From Cupriavidus taiwanensis (GTDB lineage: Bacteria; Pseudomonadota; Gammaproteobacteria; Burkholderiales; Burkholderiaceae), in NCBI RefSeq assembly GCF_900250075.1, contig NZ_LT977070.1:1688503-1752502 (forward strand): 64,000 nt of DNA, in the 5' to 3' direction. The translations under genes and the position numbers were made by a program. Within the stretch, counting starts at the first letter, position 1, and each line of letters starts with the position of its first letter. Under the pieces are notes generated by a model. It searched no databases. It saw nothing but the letters and a program-made list of their open reading frames with translations, and was not told the DNA's origin. Of this stretch, positions 1-8,878 are shown one piece after another.

Positions 1-49
1 GGGCGCCCGGGGGCGGGCCGCGGTCCGGCCCGGATGCTAGAATCCGGAC

Positions 50-832
50 ATGATCGTCAAGTCCCGCCCGGCCGTCGCCAAGGCCACCCTCCCGGCCATG
101 CCAACCTTCGCCAACGTGCCCGATGTCTTCCTGATCCGCCGCGGCGCCCTGGCCGCCGTGGCCGTGGCGGCGTGCGCCGCGCTGATGCCGCTGCGCGCGG
201 CGCAGGCGCAGGCCTCGGCGCCCGGCGCCGCACCCGCTGCCGCGCGCGATTTTGCCGCCGAGCGCAAGGCCATCGGCGATTCGCGCGCCTGGACCAACTA
301 CCGCTTTGCCGCCGCCGAGCGCGAGTGCTACAGCAAGTTCTTCGTCACCCGCTGCATCGACAACGCCAAGGAAATCCAGCGCGAGGAGCTGCAGGTGCTG
401 CGCAAGCGCGAGCTGGAAGTGGGCGAGGCCGAGCGTGCCCACCGCGCCGCCGAGCGCGACCGCGAGCAGGCCCTGCGCCGCGCCGAGTTCGAGGCCAGCC
501 AGCCGCGGCGCGCCGCCAGCGAGCAGTCCAGCCGCGAGGCGTACGACAAAAAGCAGCAGGAACAGCAGCTGCGCGACGCGCAGCGCCAGGCCGAGGCGCC
601 GCAGCGTGCCGCCAATGCCGAGGCCTATCAGAAGAAGCAGTCCGACTTCGATGCCCGCATGCGCGAGGCGCAGCAGAAGGGTGCCGAACAGGCCCGCCAG
701 CGCGAGGAGAACGTGAAGGCATACGAAGCCAAGCAGCGCGACCTCGAGCAGCGCCAGAAGGCGCTGGAAGAGCGGCGCGCCAAGGCTCAGCAACAGGGCG
801 CGGCGTCGGCGCCGCGCCCGTTCGGTTTCTGA
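50..832 (+). CDS. Secreted alanine/glutamine-rich coiled-coil protein, unknown function
   Basis: I do not recognise a named family. The 260-residue product has an N-terminal hydrophobic export signal (about residues 30-53, ending in an AQA-type cleavage site), a short region with two cysteines (YSKFFVTRC) and then about 170 residues of Arg/Glu/Gln-rich heptad-like coiled coil, ending PRPFGF. It is probably periplasmic. The start is uncertain. A TAGAAT -10-like box at 38-43 would place transcription initiation at about position 50, so either this ATG is leaderless or the true start is the in-frame ATG at 98, which gives a more normal signal peptide. The next gene follows 32 bases downstream on the same strand. 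Confidence 0.7.
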   Translation: MIVKSRPAVAKATLPAMPTFANVPDVFLIRRGALAAVAVAACAALMPLRAAQAQASAPGAAPAAARDFAAERKAIGDSRAWTNYRFAAAERECYSKFFVTRCIDNAKEIQREELQVLRKRELEVGEAERAHRAAERDREQALRRAEFEASQPRRAASEQSSREAYDKKQQEQQLRDAQRQAEAPQRAANAEAYQKKQSDFDARMREAQQKGAEQARQREENVKAYEAKQRDLEQRQKALEERRAKAQQQGAASAPRPFGF

Positions 833-864
833 GCCCCGGCACGGCAATGGCAGCGGAGGCGTAG

Positions 865-1068
865 ATGGACAGCAACCTGAATACCCTGGAGCGGCGCATC
901 ATGGAGTTGCAGATCGAGCACCGCGATCTCGACTACCTGATCGACCGGCTGGCCGGCGATGCGGTCCATGACGAATTGCAGTTGCGGCGGCTGAAGAAGC
1001 GCCGGCTCAAGCTGAAGGACGCCATCACGCTGCTGCAGCTGCAGCTCGAACCCGACGTGCCGGCCTGA
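865..1068 (+). CDS. YdcH/DUF465-like small protein
   Basis: This 67-residue basic helical protein has the pattern of the YdcH (DUF465) family: an N-terminal helix (LERRIMELQIEHRDLDYLID) and a lysine/arginine-rich second helix (LRRLKKRRLKLKDAI). Members are small cytosolic proteins, typically 60-80 residues, predicted to form antiparallel coiled coils; their role is unknown. It lies 32 bases after the secreted coiled-coil gene and could share its transcript. The ATG start gives a full-length family member. Confidence 0.8.
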   Translation: MDSNLNTLERRIMELQIEHRDLDYLIDRLAGDAVHDELQLRRLKKRRLKLKDAITLLQLQLEPDVPA

Positions 1069-1145
1069 GCGCCGCCGCCCCCGGGCGCGGCGATGGCCGG
1101 CAATCGCTGCCGGTATGCCGCAGCCCATACAACATTCCCCCACCC

Positions 1146-3344
1146 TTGTCCGATCTTCCCGATTCCCGCCAGTTGTCCCTGGATAGCGACCCGAGCGACC
1201 CGAGCGACCCGAGCGACCTCAGCGAGGCCGCGGCGCCTGCCCATGCCGTGCAGGCCGATGCCGCTGCCCGCCGCGGCGCCGAGCTTGCCACCATCTTTGC
1301 CGATACCGGCACGCTGGCCCAGGCCATTCCCGGCTACCGGCCGCGTGCCTCGCAGCACAAGATGGCCGAGGCCGTCGCCGGCGCGATCGCGCAGAACGAT
1401 TCCGTGATCGTCGAGGCCGGCACCGGCACCGGCAAGACCTACGCCTACCTGGTGCCCGCGATGCTGTGGGGCGGCAAGGTGATCCTGTCCACCGGCACCA
1501 AGAACCTGCAGGACCAGCTGTTCCTGCGCGACATCCCGACCGTGCGCCACGCGCTCAACGTGCCGGTCTCGGTGGCGCTGCTCAAGGGCCGGGCCAACTA
1601 CGTCTGCCACTACCACCTGGAACGCGCGCAGGCCGGCGGGCGCCTGGCCTCGCGCCAGGATGCGGCGTGGCTGCGCGAGATCGGGCGCTTCATCAAGGAA
1701 ACCGCTACCGGCGACAAGGCGGAACTGGCGTCGGTGCCGGAGAACGCCCCCGTGTGGCAGATGGTGACCTCCACGCGCGACAACTGCCTCGGCTCGGAAT
1801 GCCCGCATTACAAGGACTGCTTCGTGATGCGCGCGCGCAAGGAAGCGCAGCAGGCCGACGTGGTGGTGGTCAACCACCACCTGTTCTTTGCCGACGTGGT
1901 GCTGCGCGACACTGGCATGGCCGAGCTGCTGCCCGCGGCCAACACCGTGATCTTCGACGAAGCGCACCAGCTGCCCGAGACCGCCACGCTGTTCTTCGGC
2001 GAGACGCTGTCGACCAGCCAGCTGCTGGAGATCGCGCGCGATACCGTGGCCGAGGGCCTGTCGCATGCGCGCGATGCGGTCGACTGGGTGGCGCTGGGCG
2101 CGCCGCTGGAACGCGCCGCGCGCGACCTGCGCCTGGCCTTCGGCAAGGACAACGCGCGCCTGGCGCTGGGCCAGATCGAGGCCGACCGCCGCATCGCCGA
2201 ACCCTTCAACGAGACCCTCGATGCGCTCGACGCGGCGCTGTCCGACTTCGTCGAGATGCTCGAAAGCCAGGCCGAGCGCGCCGAATCGCTGCAGCAATGC
2301 CACCGCCGCGCGCTCGAGCTGGCCAACAAGCTGGCCGCCTGGCGCACCGATGCCCCGGCCGCGCCGGCACCGCAGCCAGCCGACGGCGAGGAGCAGGGGC
2401 AGGAGCAGGGCGGGGCCGCGCCATCCGCCGGCCCGGAAACCGTGCGCTGGGTCGAGGTGTTCTCGCACACTGTGCAGCTGCACCGTACGCCGCTGTCGAT
2501 CGCGCCGATCTTCACGCGGCAGCGCGGGGGGCAGCCGCGCGCGTGGGTCTTTACCTCGGCGACGCTGTCGGTGAAGGGCAATTTCACCCACTACGCCGCG
2601 CAGCTGGGGCTCGACAAGGAGCGCTCGCTGACGTTGCCCAGCCCGTTCGACTACGCGAAGCAGGGCCTGCTGTACGTGCCGCGCGACATGCCTGCGCCGC
2701 AGTCGCCGCAGTTCACCGATGCAGTGGTGCAGGCCGCGCTGCCGCTGATCGAGGCCGCCGGCGGGCGCACCTTCCTGCTGTGCACCACGCTGCGCGCGGT
2801 GCAGCGGGCCTCGGACCTGCTCTACGATGCCTTTGCCGAACGCGGCCTGAACCTGCCGCTGCTGGTGCAGGGCCAGGCCAGCCGCACCGAGCTGCTGGAC
2901 CGCTTCCGCGAGCTTGGCAATGCGGTGCTGGTCGGCAGCCAGAGCTTCTGGGAGGGCGTGGACGTGCGCGGCGAGGCGCTGTCCCTGGTGATCATCGACA
3001 AGCTGCCGTTCGCGCCGCCCGACGATCCGGTGCTGGCCGCGCGCATGGAAGTGCTGCAGAAGAAGGGCCTGAGCCCGTTTGCCGTGCACCAGCTGCCGCA
3101 TGCGGTGATCACGCTCAAGCAGGGGGCGGGGCGGCTGATCCGTTCCGAATCGGACCGCGGCGTGCTGGCGATCTTCGACACGCGCCTGGTCGAGAAGCCC
3201 TATGGGCGCCAGATCTGGCAGAGCCTGCCGCCGTTCACGCGCACGCGCGAGGCGGCCACGGTGGTGCGCTTCCTGGAGTCGCTGCGCGGATCGCCCGCCG
3301 GGCAGCAGGACGAAACCGACGCCGGGGATGCGGCCGCCGACTGA
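1146..3344 (+). CDS. dinG: DinG/YoaA-family ATP-dependent DNA helicase
   Basis: Superfamily 2, XPD-like 5'-3' DNA helicase of 732 residues, involved in DNA repair and R-loop or replication-conflict processing in this family. Walker A is VEAGTGTGKTYAYL near residue 95 and the Walker B box is FDEAHQLPE near residue 265. Four cysteines between them (NYVCHYH; NCLGSECPHYKDCF) are the expected Fe-S cluster ligands. The C-terminal motif is VGSQSFWEGVDVRG. The apparent start is a TTG. The first 40 residues are poorly conserved-looking and include three DPS repeats encoded by a 9-base tandem repeat. YoaA versus DinG cannot be settled by eye. A terminator lies just downstream. Confidence 0.9.
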   Translation: MSDLPDSRQLSLDSDPSDPSDPSDLSEAAAPAHAVQADAAARRGAELATIFADTGTLAQAIPGYRPRASQHKMAEAVAGAIAQNDSVIVEAGTGTGKTYAYLVPAMLWGGKVILSTGTKNLQDQLFLRDIPTVRHALNVPVSVALLKGRANYVCHYHLERAQAGGRLASRQDAAWLREIGRFIKETATGDKAELASVPENAPVWQMVTSTRDNCLGSECPHYKDCFVMRARKEAQQADVVVVNHHLFFADVVLRDTGMAELLPAANTVIFDEAHQLPETATLFFGETLSTSQLLEIARDTVAEGLSHARDAVDWVALGAPLERAARDLRLAFGKDNARLALGQIEADRRIAEPFNETLDALDAALSDFVEMLESQAERAESLQQCHRRALELANKLAAWRTDAPAAPAPQPADGEEQGQEQGGAAPSAGPETVRWVEVFSHTVQLHRTPLSIAPIFTRQRGGQPRAWVFTSATLSVKGNFTHYAAQLGLDKERSLTLPSPFDYAKQGLLYVPRDMPAPQSPQFTDAVVQAALPLIEAAGGRTFLLCTTLRAVQRASDLLYDAFAERGLNLPLLVQGQASRTELLDRFRELGNAVLVGSQSFWEGVDVRGEALSLVIIDKLPFAPPDDPVLAARMEVLQKKGLSPFAVHQLPHAVITLKQGAGRLIRSESDRGVLAIFDTRLVEKPYGRQIWQSLPPFTRTREAATVVRFLESLRGSPAGQQDETDAGDAAAD
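1191..1217 (+). repeat. Three-copy 9-bp tandem repeat inside the helicase gene
   Basis: CCGAGCGAC occurs three times in tandem, with a partial copy just before (AGCGAC). It encodes a Pro-Ser-Asp repeat in the N-terminal region of the helicase. The unit is a multiple of three, so copy-number change would alter length without breaking the frame. Confidence 0.9.
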
Positions 3345-3366
3345 CCACGACAGAGCGCGCCAAAAG

Positions 3367-3401
3367 AAAAACGGGACGGTCATCCGACACGTCCCGTTTT
3401 T
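3367..3401. terminator. Bidirectional rho-independent terminator between dinG and bamD
   Basis: The stem is ACGGGACG (3371-3378) paired with CGTCCCGT (3390-3397), with an 11-base loop. It is flanked by an A-run on the left and a T-run on the right, so it can terminate both convergent genes. Confidence 0.85.
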
Positions 3402-3439
3402 TTATCGCTGCCGGCGCGGCGGCATCAGATCACTTCCCG

Positions 3440-4255
3440 TCAGAACACTTCCCACCAGGACTTGTCCTTGCGGCGTGCGCCGTACTTGATGAAGTCGCTC
3501 TCGGGGAAGTTTTTCTCCATCACGCGCGCGGTGTCGTCGCGCAGGTCCTTCATGCCCATCGCGTCGTACGAGCGGATCATGATGTACAGCGCCTCTTCGT
3601 TGGCCGGTGCGCCGTCGTAGTCCTTCAGCGACTGCTGGGCGCGGTTGACCGCGGCCAGGTAGGCGCCGCGCCGGTAGTAGTAGCGCGCGGCGTGCACTTC
3701 ATGCTGGGCCAGCGAGTTGACGATGTACTGCATGCGCAGCGTGGCGTCCGGCGTGTACTTGCTTTCCGGGTAGCGCGTGATCAGCGTATGGAAGGCATCG
3801 TAGGCTGCGCGCGCGGCCTTGGGATCGCGCTCGCTCAGGTCCTGCCCCGAGAAGCGGCCCAGCCAGCCGAGGTTGTCGTTGAAGTTGATCAGCCCCTTCA
3901 GGTAGTAGGCGTAATCGATGGTGGGATGGTTCGGGTGCAGCTGGATGAAGCGGTCGACCGCCGCCAGCGCGGCCGCGGTCTCGCCGTCCTTGTAGTTGGC
4001 GTAGGCGGTGTCGATCTGCGCCTGCTGCGCATAGCGCCCGAACGGATAGCGGCCCTCGAGCTTTTCATACAGCTTGACGGCGCGGGTGTAGTCGCCGCCA
4101 TCCAGGGCATCCTTGGCTTCCGAATATAATTTGTTGGCCGACCAGCCGGCGGTCTCGTCGGGCTGGTCCGCTAGCAGGCCGCATGCCGACAGCATGACGC
4201 AGCCGCCTGCGAGCAGAACCGCTCCAATTGTCGTGCGCCAGCGCGCGCGTTTCAT
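3440..4255 (-). CDS. bamD: Outer-membrane assembly lipoprotein BamD
   Basis: BamD (ComL/YfiO) is an essential lipoprotein of the BAM complex, which inserts beta-barrel proteins into the outer membrane. The product is 271 residues from the ATG chosen here and has a lipoprotein signal peptide with lipobox LSA-C (lipidated Cys25). TPR-like helical repeats follow, including [30 protein letters not shown] and [19 protein letters not shown], both diagnostic of the family. In-frame ATGs at 4276 and 4270 would only lengthen the basic n-region. The gene is convergent with the helicase gene, sharing a terminator, and divergent from rluD. Confidence 0.95.
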   Translation of the reverse strand: MKRARWRTTIGAVLLAGGCVMLSACGLLADQPDETAGWSANKLYSEAKDALDGGDYTRAVKLYEKLEGRYPFGRYAQQAQIDTAYANYKDGETAAALAAVDRFIQLHPNHPTIDYAYYLKGLINFNDNLGWLGRFSGQDLSERDPKAARAAYDAFHTLITRYPESKYTPDATLRMQYIVNSLAQHEVHAARYYYRRGAYLAAVNRAQQSLKDYDGAPANEEALYIMIRSYDAMGMKDLRDDTARVMEKNFPESDFIKYGARRKDKSWWEVF

Positions 4256-4287
4256 GCTCTGCAATTGCATGGGCAATCGTATCCCGG

Positions 4288-5544
4288 ATGAAGAAAAATA
4301 GCGTCAAGCATTATAGCCCAAGCCCCCAGCCCAACCCGCAAGCAGGAGATGGCGTGGGAGGACTGCCACCCGAACGGGTGCGCGCCGCCGCGGTGGTGGC
4401 CGATTTCGAGGCCAGCGCGGAAGCATTCGACGATGCCGCCGACGCGCCGGCTGTCGCGGCCGACCCGGCCGTGACCCTGTCGCTGGAGGTGGACAGCGCC
4501 TCGCATGGCGAGCGTCTCGACAAATTGCTGGCGCGTCACTTCAGCGAGTTTTCGCGCAGCCGCCTGCAGCAATGGATCGAAAGCGGCGCGGTGCGCGTCG
4601 ACGGGCAGGTGCGCCGTCCGCGCGACGCGGTGCAGATGGGCAACCGGATCGAGGTCCGGCCGCAGGCCGCGCCGGAATCGTCGGCGTTCGCCCCCGAGGA
4701 CGTGCCGCTCGAGGTGGTCTACGAGGACGACACCCTGCTGGTGATCAACAAGCCCGCCGGGCTGGTGGTGCATCCTGCCGCCGGCAACTGGAGCGGCACC
4801 GTGCTCAATGGCCTGCTGCATCGCGACCCGGGCGCCGCGTCGTTGCCGCGCGCGGGCATCGTGCACCGGCTCGACAAGGAGACCTCGGGGCTGATGGTGG
4901 TGGCGCGCACGCTGACCGCGCAGACCGACCTGGTGCGGCAGCTGCAGGCGCGCACGGTCAAGCGCACCTATATCGCGCTGGTGTGGGGCCGCACCTATGA
5001 CGAGGGCACCATCGACGCGCCCATCGGCCGCGACCCGCGCGAGCGCACGCGCATGGCGATCGTGCAGACCGCCAGCGGCAAGCCGTCGCGCACGCATTTC
5101 CGCACGCTGGCGACGGTGCCGCTGGGGCGGGGTTTCGTGTCGATGGTGATGTGCAAGCTCGAGACCGGCCGCACCCACCAGATCCGCGTGCATTTCGAAT
5201 CGATCGGCCATCCGCTGGTGGGCGACCCGGTCTATTTCCGCGCCACCCAGCGCGGCCAGCGTCCCGCCATCCGCGTGCCGCTGCCGGTGCCGTACGAGCG
5301 CCAGGCGCTGCATGCGTACAAGCTCGGCCTGGTGCATCCGGCCACCGGCAAGCACATGTCGTGGACCGCGCAGCCGCCCGAGGACCTGCAGGCACTGATC
5401 GATGCGCTCGACTTTGAAAGCGCGCAGGCCGACGACGAAGACGACGCCTGGGACGAAGTGTGGGAAGGCGGCGAAGCCCACTGGGAATACGCCGGCGATG
5501 ATGACGATGACGACGACGGTGACGGCGATGAGCGCGACGCCTGA
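4288..5544 (+). CDS. rluD: 23S rRNA pseudouridine synthase RluD
   Basis: RluD converts uridines 1911/1915/1917 of 23S rRNA (helix 69) to pseudouridine. An S4 RNA-binding domain ([33 protein letters not shown]) precedes the RluA-type catalytic domain, whose [14 protein letters not shown] motif carries the catalytic aspartate; RTHQIRVH is the second family signature. The N-terminal 70 residues before the S4 domain are not conserved-looking, so the start could be the ATG at 4288 or a GTG such as 4378. The C-terminus is a very acidic tail (a run of seven Asp). The stop overlaps the next gene by 17 bases, which suggests coupled translation. Confidence 0.93.
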   Translation: MKKNSVKHYSPSPQPNPQAGDGVGGLPPERVRAAAVVADFEASAEAFDDAADAPAVAADPAVTLSLEVDSASHGERLDKLLARHFSEFSRSRLQQWIESGAVRVDGQVRRPRDAVQMGNRIEVRPQAAPESSAFAPEDVPLEVVYEDDTLLVINKPAGLVVHPAAGNWSGTVLNGLLHRDPGAASLPRAGIVHRLDKETSGLMVVARTLTAQTDLVRQLQARTVKRTYIALVWGRTYDEGTIDAPIGRDPRERTRMAIVQTASGKPSRTHFRTLATVPLGRGFVSMVMCKLETGRTHQIRVHFESIGHPLVGDPVYFRATQRGQRPAIRVPLPVPYERQALHAYKLGLVHPATGKHMSWTAQPPEDLQALIDALDFESAQADDEDDAWDEVWEGGEAHWEYAGDDDDDDDGDGDERDA

Positions 5545-6331
5545 TCCCGCCTGGCTGGTGCCGGACTGGCCGGCGCCGGCGCGCGTGCGCGCGCTGTCGA
5601 CCACGCGCCAGGGCGGGGTCAGCCAGGGTCCGTACGGACTCGCCGGCGGCATGCCCGGCGGCCTGAACCTGGGCACCCACGTCGGCGACGATCCGGCCGA
5701 CGTCGCGCGCAACCGCGCGCGGCTGGCCGCGTGCCTGCCGTCGATGCCGCAATGGCTGGAACAGGTGCATGGCTGCGCGGTCGCCACCGTCGACCATGTG
5801 GGCGCGCCGGGCGATCCCGTGCCGCGGGCCGATGCGAGCCTGGCGCTGGCGCCGGGCCACGTCTGCGCCGTGATGACGGCCGACTGCCTGCCGGTGCTGC
5901 TGTGCGATACGCAGGGGACGGTGGTGGGCGCCGCGCATGCGGGCTGGCGCGGCCTGTGCCATGGCGTGATCGAGGCCACGCTGGCGCGGATGCAGGCGGC
6001 CGCCGGCGGCGCTGCCACGCGCTGGCTGGCATGGCTGGGTCCGGCGATCGGCCCCAACGCCTTCGAGGTCGGCGCCGAGGTGCGCGAGGCCTTCCTCGCG
6101 CAGGCACGCCCGGACGAACAGGCCGCGGTGGCCGCGGCGTTCCGCGCCGGCGCTCCGGGCAAGTACTTCGCCGACATCTATGCCCTGGCGCGCACGCGCC
6201 TGGCCCGCGCCGGCTGCGTCGACATCCACGGCGGCGCTGCCTGCACCGTTGCCGATGCCGAACGCTTCTACTCCTACCGGCGCGACGGCGTGACCGGGCG
6301 CATGGCCAGCCTGGTCTGGCTGGCCGACTGA
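5528..6331 (+). CDS. pgeF: Peptidoglycan editing factor PgeF (YfiH, laccase-domain protein)
   Basis: The 267-residue protein is of the DUF152/YfiH family. E. coli PgeF removes wrongly incorporated serine from peptidoglycan precursors, while other members (FAMIN-like) act on purine nucleosides. The conserved metal-binding motifs are visible: [25 protein letters not shown] and [10 protein letters not shown] (the His/Cys/His zinc site), then [14 protein letters not shown] and [18 protein letters not shown] at the C-terminus. The ATG at 5528 lies inside the last codons of rluD, a common rluD-pgeF (yfiH) arrangement. No signal peptide is seen, so it is cytosolic. Confidence 0.9.
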   Translation: MSATPDPAWLVPDWPAPARVRALSTTRQGGVSQGPYGLAGGMPGGLNLGTHVGDDPADVARNRARLAACLPSMPQWLEQVHGCAVATVDHVGAPGDPVPRADASLALAPGHVCAVMTADCLPVLLCDTQGTVVGAAHAGWRGLCHGVIEATLARMQAAAGGAATRWLAWLGPAIGPNAFEVGAEVREAFLAQARPDEQAAVAAAFRAGAPGKYFADIYALARTRLARAGCVDIHGGAACTVADAERFYSYRRDGVTGRMASLVWLAD

Positions 6332-6344
6332 GCGCGGCGCTGCC

Positions 6345-6572
6345 TTAATCGTCCGCGCGCTTCACCGCCTCGCTCGCCGGGGCGCTTTGCTCCAGCGCGC
6401 GTTCGGCCTCGGCCTTGCGCCGGCGCCGGCCGGGCGTGCCCAGGATGTAGAGCACCAGCGCCACCGGCGCGACCCCATACATCAGGAAGGTGGCGACCCC
6501 CGCCACCACGTTGTGCTCGGTGATCGCCATCATCAGCGCCACGTAGAGCCAGCCAATGGCCACGATGTACAT
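6345..6572 (-). CDS. Small two-helix inner-membrane protein
   Basis: This 75-residue hypothetical protein has two predicted transmembrane segments (about residues 2-16 and 22-44) and a highly basic RRRRK stop-transfer region, followed by an Ala/Glu-rich cytosolic tail. I recognise no named family. The start at 6572 is preceded by a good Shine-Dalgarno sequence (GAGAAGGA). Upstream in-frame ATGs add Pro/Gly-rich sequence that overlaps the phaC promoter region and looks non-coding. It converges on pgeF with 13 bases between the stops. Confidence 0.7.
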   Translation of the reverse strand: MYIVAIGWLYVALMMAITEHNVVAGVATFLMYGVAPVALVLYILGTPGRRRRKAEAERALEQSAPASEAVKRADD

Positions 6573-6678
6573 CAGAATTTCATCCTTCTCGACTATGCTC
6601 GATGGCCTCGGCAGGTGCGTGTGCTGCATTACCGTCCGGTAGGTCGGGCAGCGCGCGGCGCCGGGGCGGATTTCCGCA

Positions 6679-6708
6679 TTGACAGCGCGCGCGTTGCAAG
6701 GCAACAAT
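6679..6708 (+). promoter_or_regulatory. phaC sigma-70 promoter
   Basis: TTGACA (6679-6684), an 18-base spacer and AACAAT (6703-6708) match the established promoter of the Cupriavidus necator phaCAB operon. It lies about 310 bases upstream of the phaC start, giving a leader of about 300 bases that ends in an AGAGAG ribosome-binding site. Confidence 0.85.
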
Positions 6709-7018
6709 GGCCTCGAATGTCTCGGAATCGCTGACGATTCCCAGGTTTTTCCGGCAAGCATAACGCATGGCGCTGGCAACCAAGGCGCCGCGCCCGCCGG
6801 ATAAAAGGGAGCCGCTATCGGAATGGATGCAAGCCCTGGCCGCAGCTTGTGCGAGCCTGGGTTCCAGGCCAGTTCCAGGGCAGATGTGCCGGCTGACCCT
6901 CCCGCTTGGGAAGGGCTGGAGCCGGATCCAATCGGATAGCATCTCCCCATGCATAGTGCCGGCCAGGGCAATGCCCGGAGCCGGTTCGAATAGTGACGGC
7001 AGAGAGACAAAACTGATC

Positions 7019-8800
7019 ATGGCGACCGGCAAAGGTGCGGCAGCTTCCACGCAGGAAGGCAAGTCCCAACCACCCAAGTTCACGCCGGGGCCATTCGATC
7101 CAGCCACCTGGCTGGAATGGTCCCGCCAGTGGCAGGGCACTGAAGGCAACGGCCACGCGGCCGCATCCGGCATGATGGCCGGCATCCCGGGCCTCGATTC
7201 GCTGGCAGGCGTCAAGATCGCGCCGGCCCAGCTGGCCGACATCCAGCAGCGCTACATGAAGGACTTCGCCGCGCTGTGGCAGGCGCTGGCCGAGGGCAAG
7301 CCCGACGGCACCGGGCCGCTGCACGATCGCCGCTTTGCCGGCGACGCGTGGCGCAACAATGTGCCGTACCGTTACGCCGCCGCTTTCTACCTGCTCAACG
7401 CCCGCGCGCTGACCGAACTCGCCGACGCGGTCGAGGCCGATGCCAAGACGCGCCAGCGCATCCGCTTCGCGATCTCGCAGTGGGTCGATGCGATGTCGCC
7501 CGCCAACTTCCTCGCCACCAATCCCGAAGCGCAGCGCCTGCTGATCGAATCGGGCGGTGAATCGCTGCGCGCCGGCGTGCGCAACATGATGGAGGACCTG
7601 ACGCGGGGCAAGATCTCGCAGACCGACGAGACCGCGTTCGAGGTGGGCCGCAATGTTGCGGTGACCGAAGGCGCGGTGGTCTACGAGAACGAATACTTCC
7701 AGCTGCTGCAGTACAAGCCGCTCACCGCCAAGGTCCATGCGCGCCCGCTGCTGATGGTGCCGCCCTGCATCAACAAGTACTACATCCTTGACCTGCAGCC
7801 GGAAAGCTCGCTGGTGCGGCATACGGTGGAGCAGGGCCATACGGTATTCCTGGTGTCGTGGCGCAATCCCGATGCCAGCATGGCGTCGCGCACCTGGGAC
7901 GACTACATCGAGCACGCCGCCATCCGCGCCATCGAAGTCGCGCGCGACATCAGCGGCGAGGACCAGATCAACGTGCTGGGCTTCTGCGTCGGCGGCACCA
8001 TCATTTCAACCGCGCTCGCGGTGCTGGCCGCGCGCGGCGAGCATCCGGCCGCAAGCCTGACGCTGCTGACCACGCTGCTGGACTTTGCCGACACCGGCAT
8101 CCTCGACGTCTTCGTCGACGAGGGCCACGTGCAGCTGCGCGAAGCCACGCTGGGCGGCGGTGCCGGCGCGCCGTGCGCGCTGCTGCGCGGGCTGGAGCTG
8201 GCCAACACCTTCTCGTTCCTGCGCCCGAACGATTTGGTGTGGAACTACGTGGTCGACAACTACCTGAAGGGCAATACCCCGGTGCCGTTCGACCTGCTGT
8301 TCTGGAACGGCGACGCGACCAACCTGCCGGGGCCGTGGTACTGCTGGTACCTGCGCCACACCTACCTGCAGAACGAGTTGAAGGTGCCCGGCAAGCTGAC
8401 CGTATGCGATGCGCCGGTGGACCTGGGCAGCATCGACGTGCCGACTTATCTCTACGGCTCGCGCGAGGACCATATCGTGCCGTGGACCGCGGCCTATGCC
8501 TCGACCGCGCTGCTGAAGAACAAGCTGCGCTTCGTGCTGGGCGCCTCCGGCCATATCGCCGGCGTGATCAATCCGCCGGCAAAGAAAAAGCGCAGCCACT
8601 GGACCAATGACGCCTTGCCGGCGTCGCCGCAGCAATGGCTCGCCGGCGCCACCGAGCATCCCGGCAGCTGGTGGCCGGACTGGTCGGCATGGCTGGCCAG
8701 CCATGCCGGAGCCAAGCGCGCCGCGCCTGCGCAGTACGGCAACGCGCGCTTCCCTGCGATCGAACCCGCGCCTGGGCGCTACGTCAAGGCCAAGGCATGA
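7019..8800 (+). CDS. phaC: Class I poly(3-hydroxyalkanoate) synthase PhaC
   Basis: PhaC polymerises (R)-3-hydroxybutyryl-CoA into polyhydroxybutyrate at the granule surface and releases CoA. The 593-residue protein begins MATGKGAAAS, like the C. necator enzyme as I recall it. The catalytic triad is visible: Cys323 in the lipase-box-like GFCVGG, Asp484 in SREDH and His512 in ASGHIAG. All three are shifted by +4 from the C. necator numbering (319/480/508) because of an insertion near residues 52-55 (MMAG). It is the first gene of phaCAB, expressed from the promoter at 6679. In-frame ATGs further upstream precede any ribosome-binding site and are ignored. Confidence 0.98.
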   Translation: MATGKGAAASTQEGKSQPPKFTPGPFDPATWLEWSRQWQGTEGNGHAAASGMMAGIPGLDSLAGVKIAPAQLADIQQRYMKDFAALWQALAEGKPDGTGPLHDRRFAGDAWRNNVPYRYAAAFYLLNARALTELADAVEADAKTRQRIRFAISQWVDAMSPANFLATNPEAQRLLIESGGESLRAGVRNMMEDLTRGKISQTDETAFEVGRNVAVTEGAVVYENEYFQLLQYKPLTAKVHARPLLMVPPCINKYYILDLQPESSLVRHTVEQGHTVFLVSWRNPDASMASRTWDDYIEHAAIRAIEVARDISGEDQINVLGFCVGGTIISTALAVLAARGEHPAASLTLLTTLLDFADTGILDVFVDEGHVQLREATLGGGAGAPCALLRGLELANTFSFLRPNDLVWNYVVDNYLKGNTPVPFDLLFWNGDATNLPGPWYCWYLRHTYLQNELKVPGKLTVCDAPVDLGSIDVPTYLYGSREDHIVPWTAAYASTALLKNKLRFVLGASGHIAGVINPPAKKKRSHWTNDALPASPQQWLAGATEHPGSWWPDWSAWLASHAGAKRAAPAQYGNARFPAIEPAPGRYVKAKA

Positions 8801-8878
8801 TGCCCGCGCGTCCGCCGGCGTGCGCCCCGCGCGCGCCGGCGGGCTGCGGGTCCCTGTTTCCATTGAGAGGACTACACC

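Noticed and set aside
933..3383. An 816-codon open frame antisense to the helicase gene
   Set aside because: The antisense composition is low complexity and it has no family pattern, while the plus strand encodes a clear helicase.
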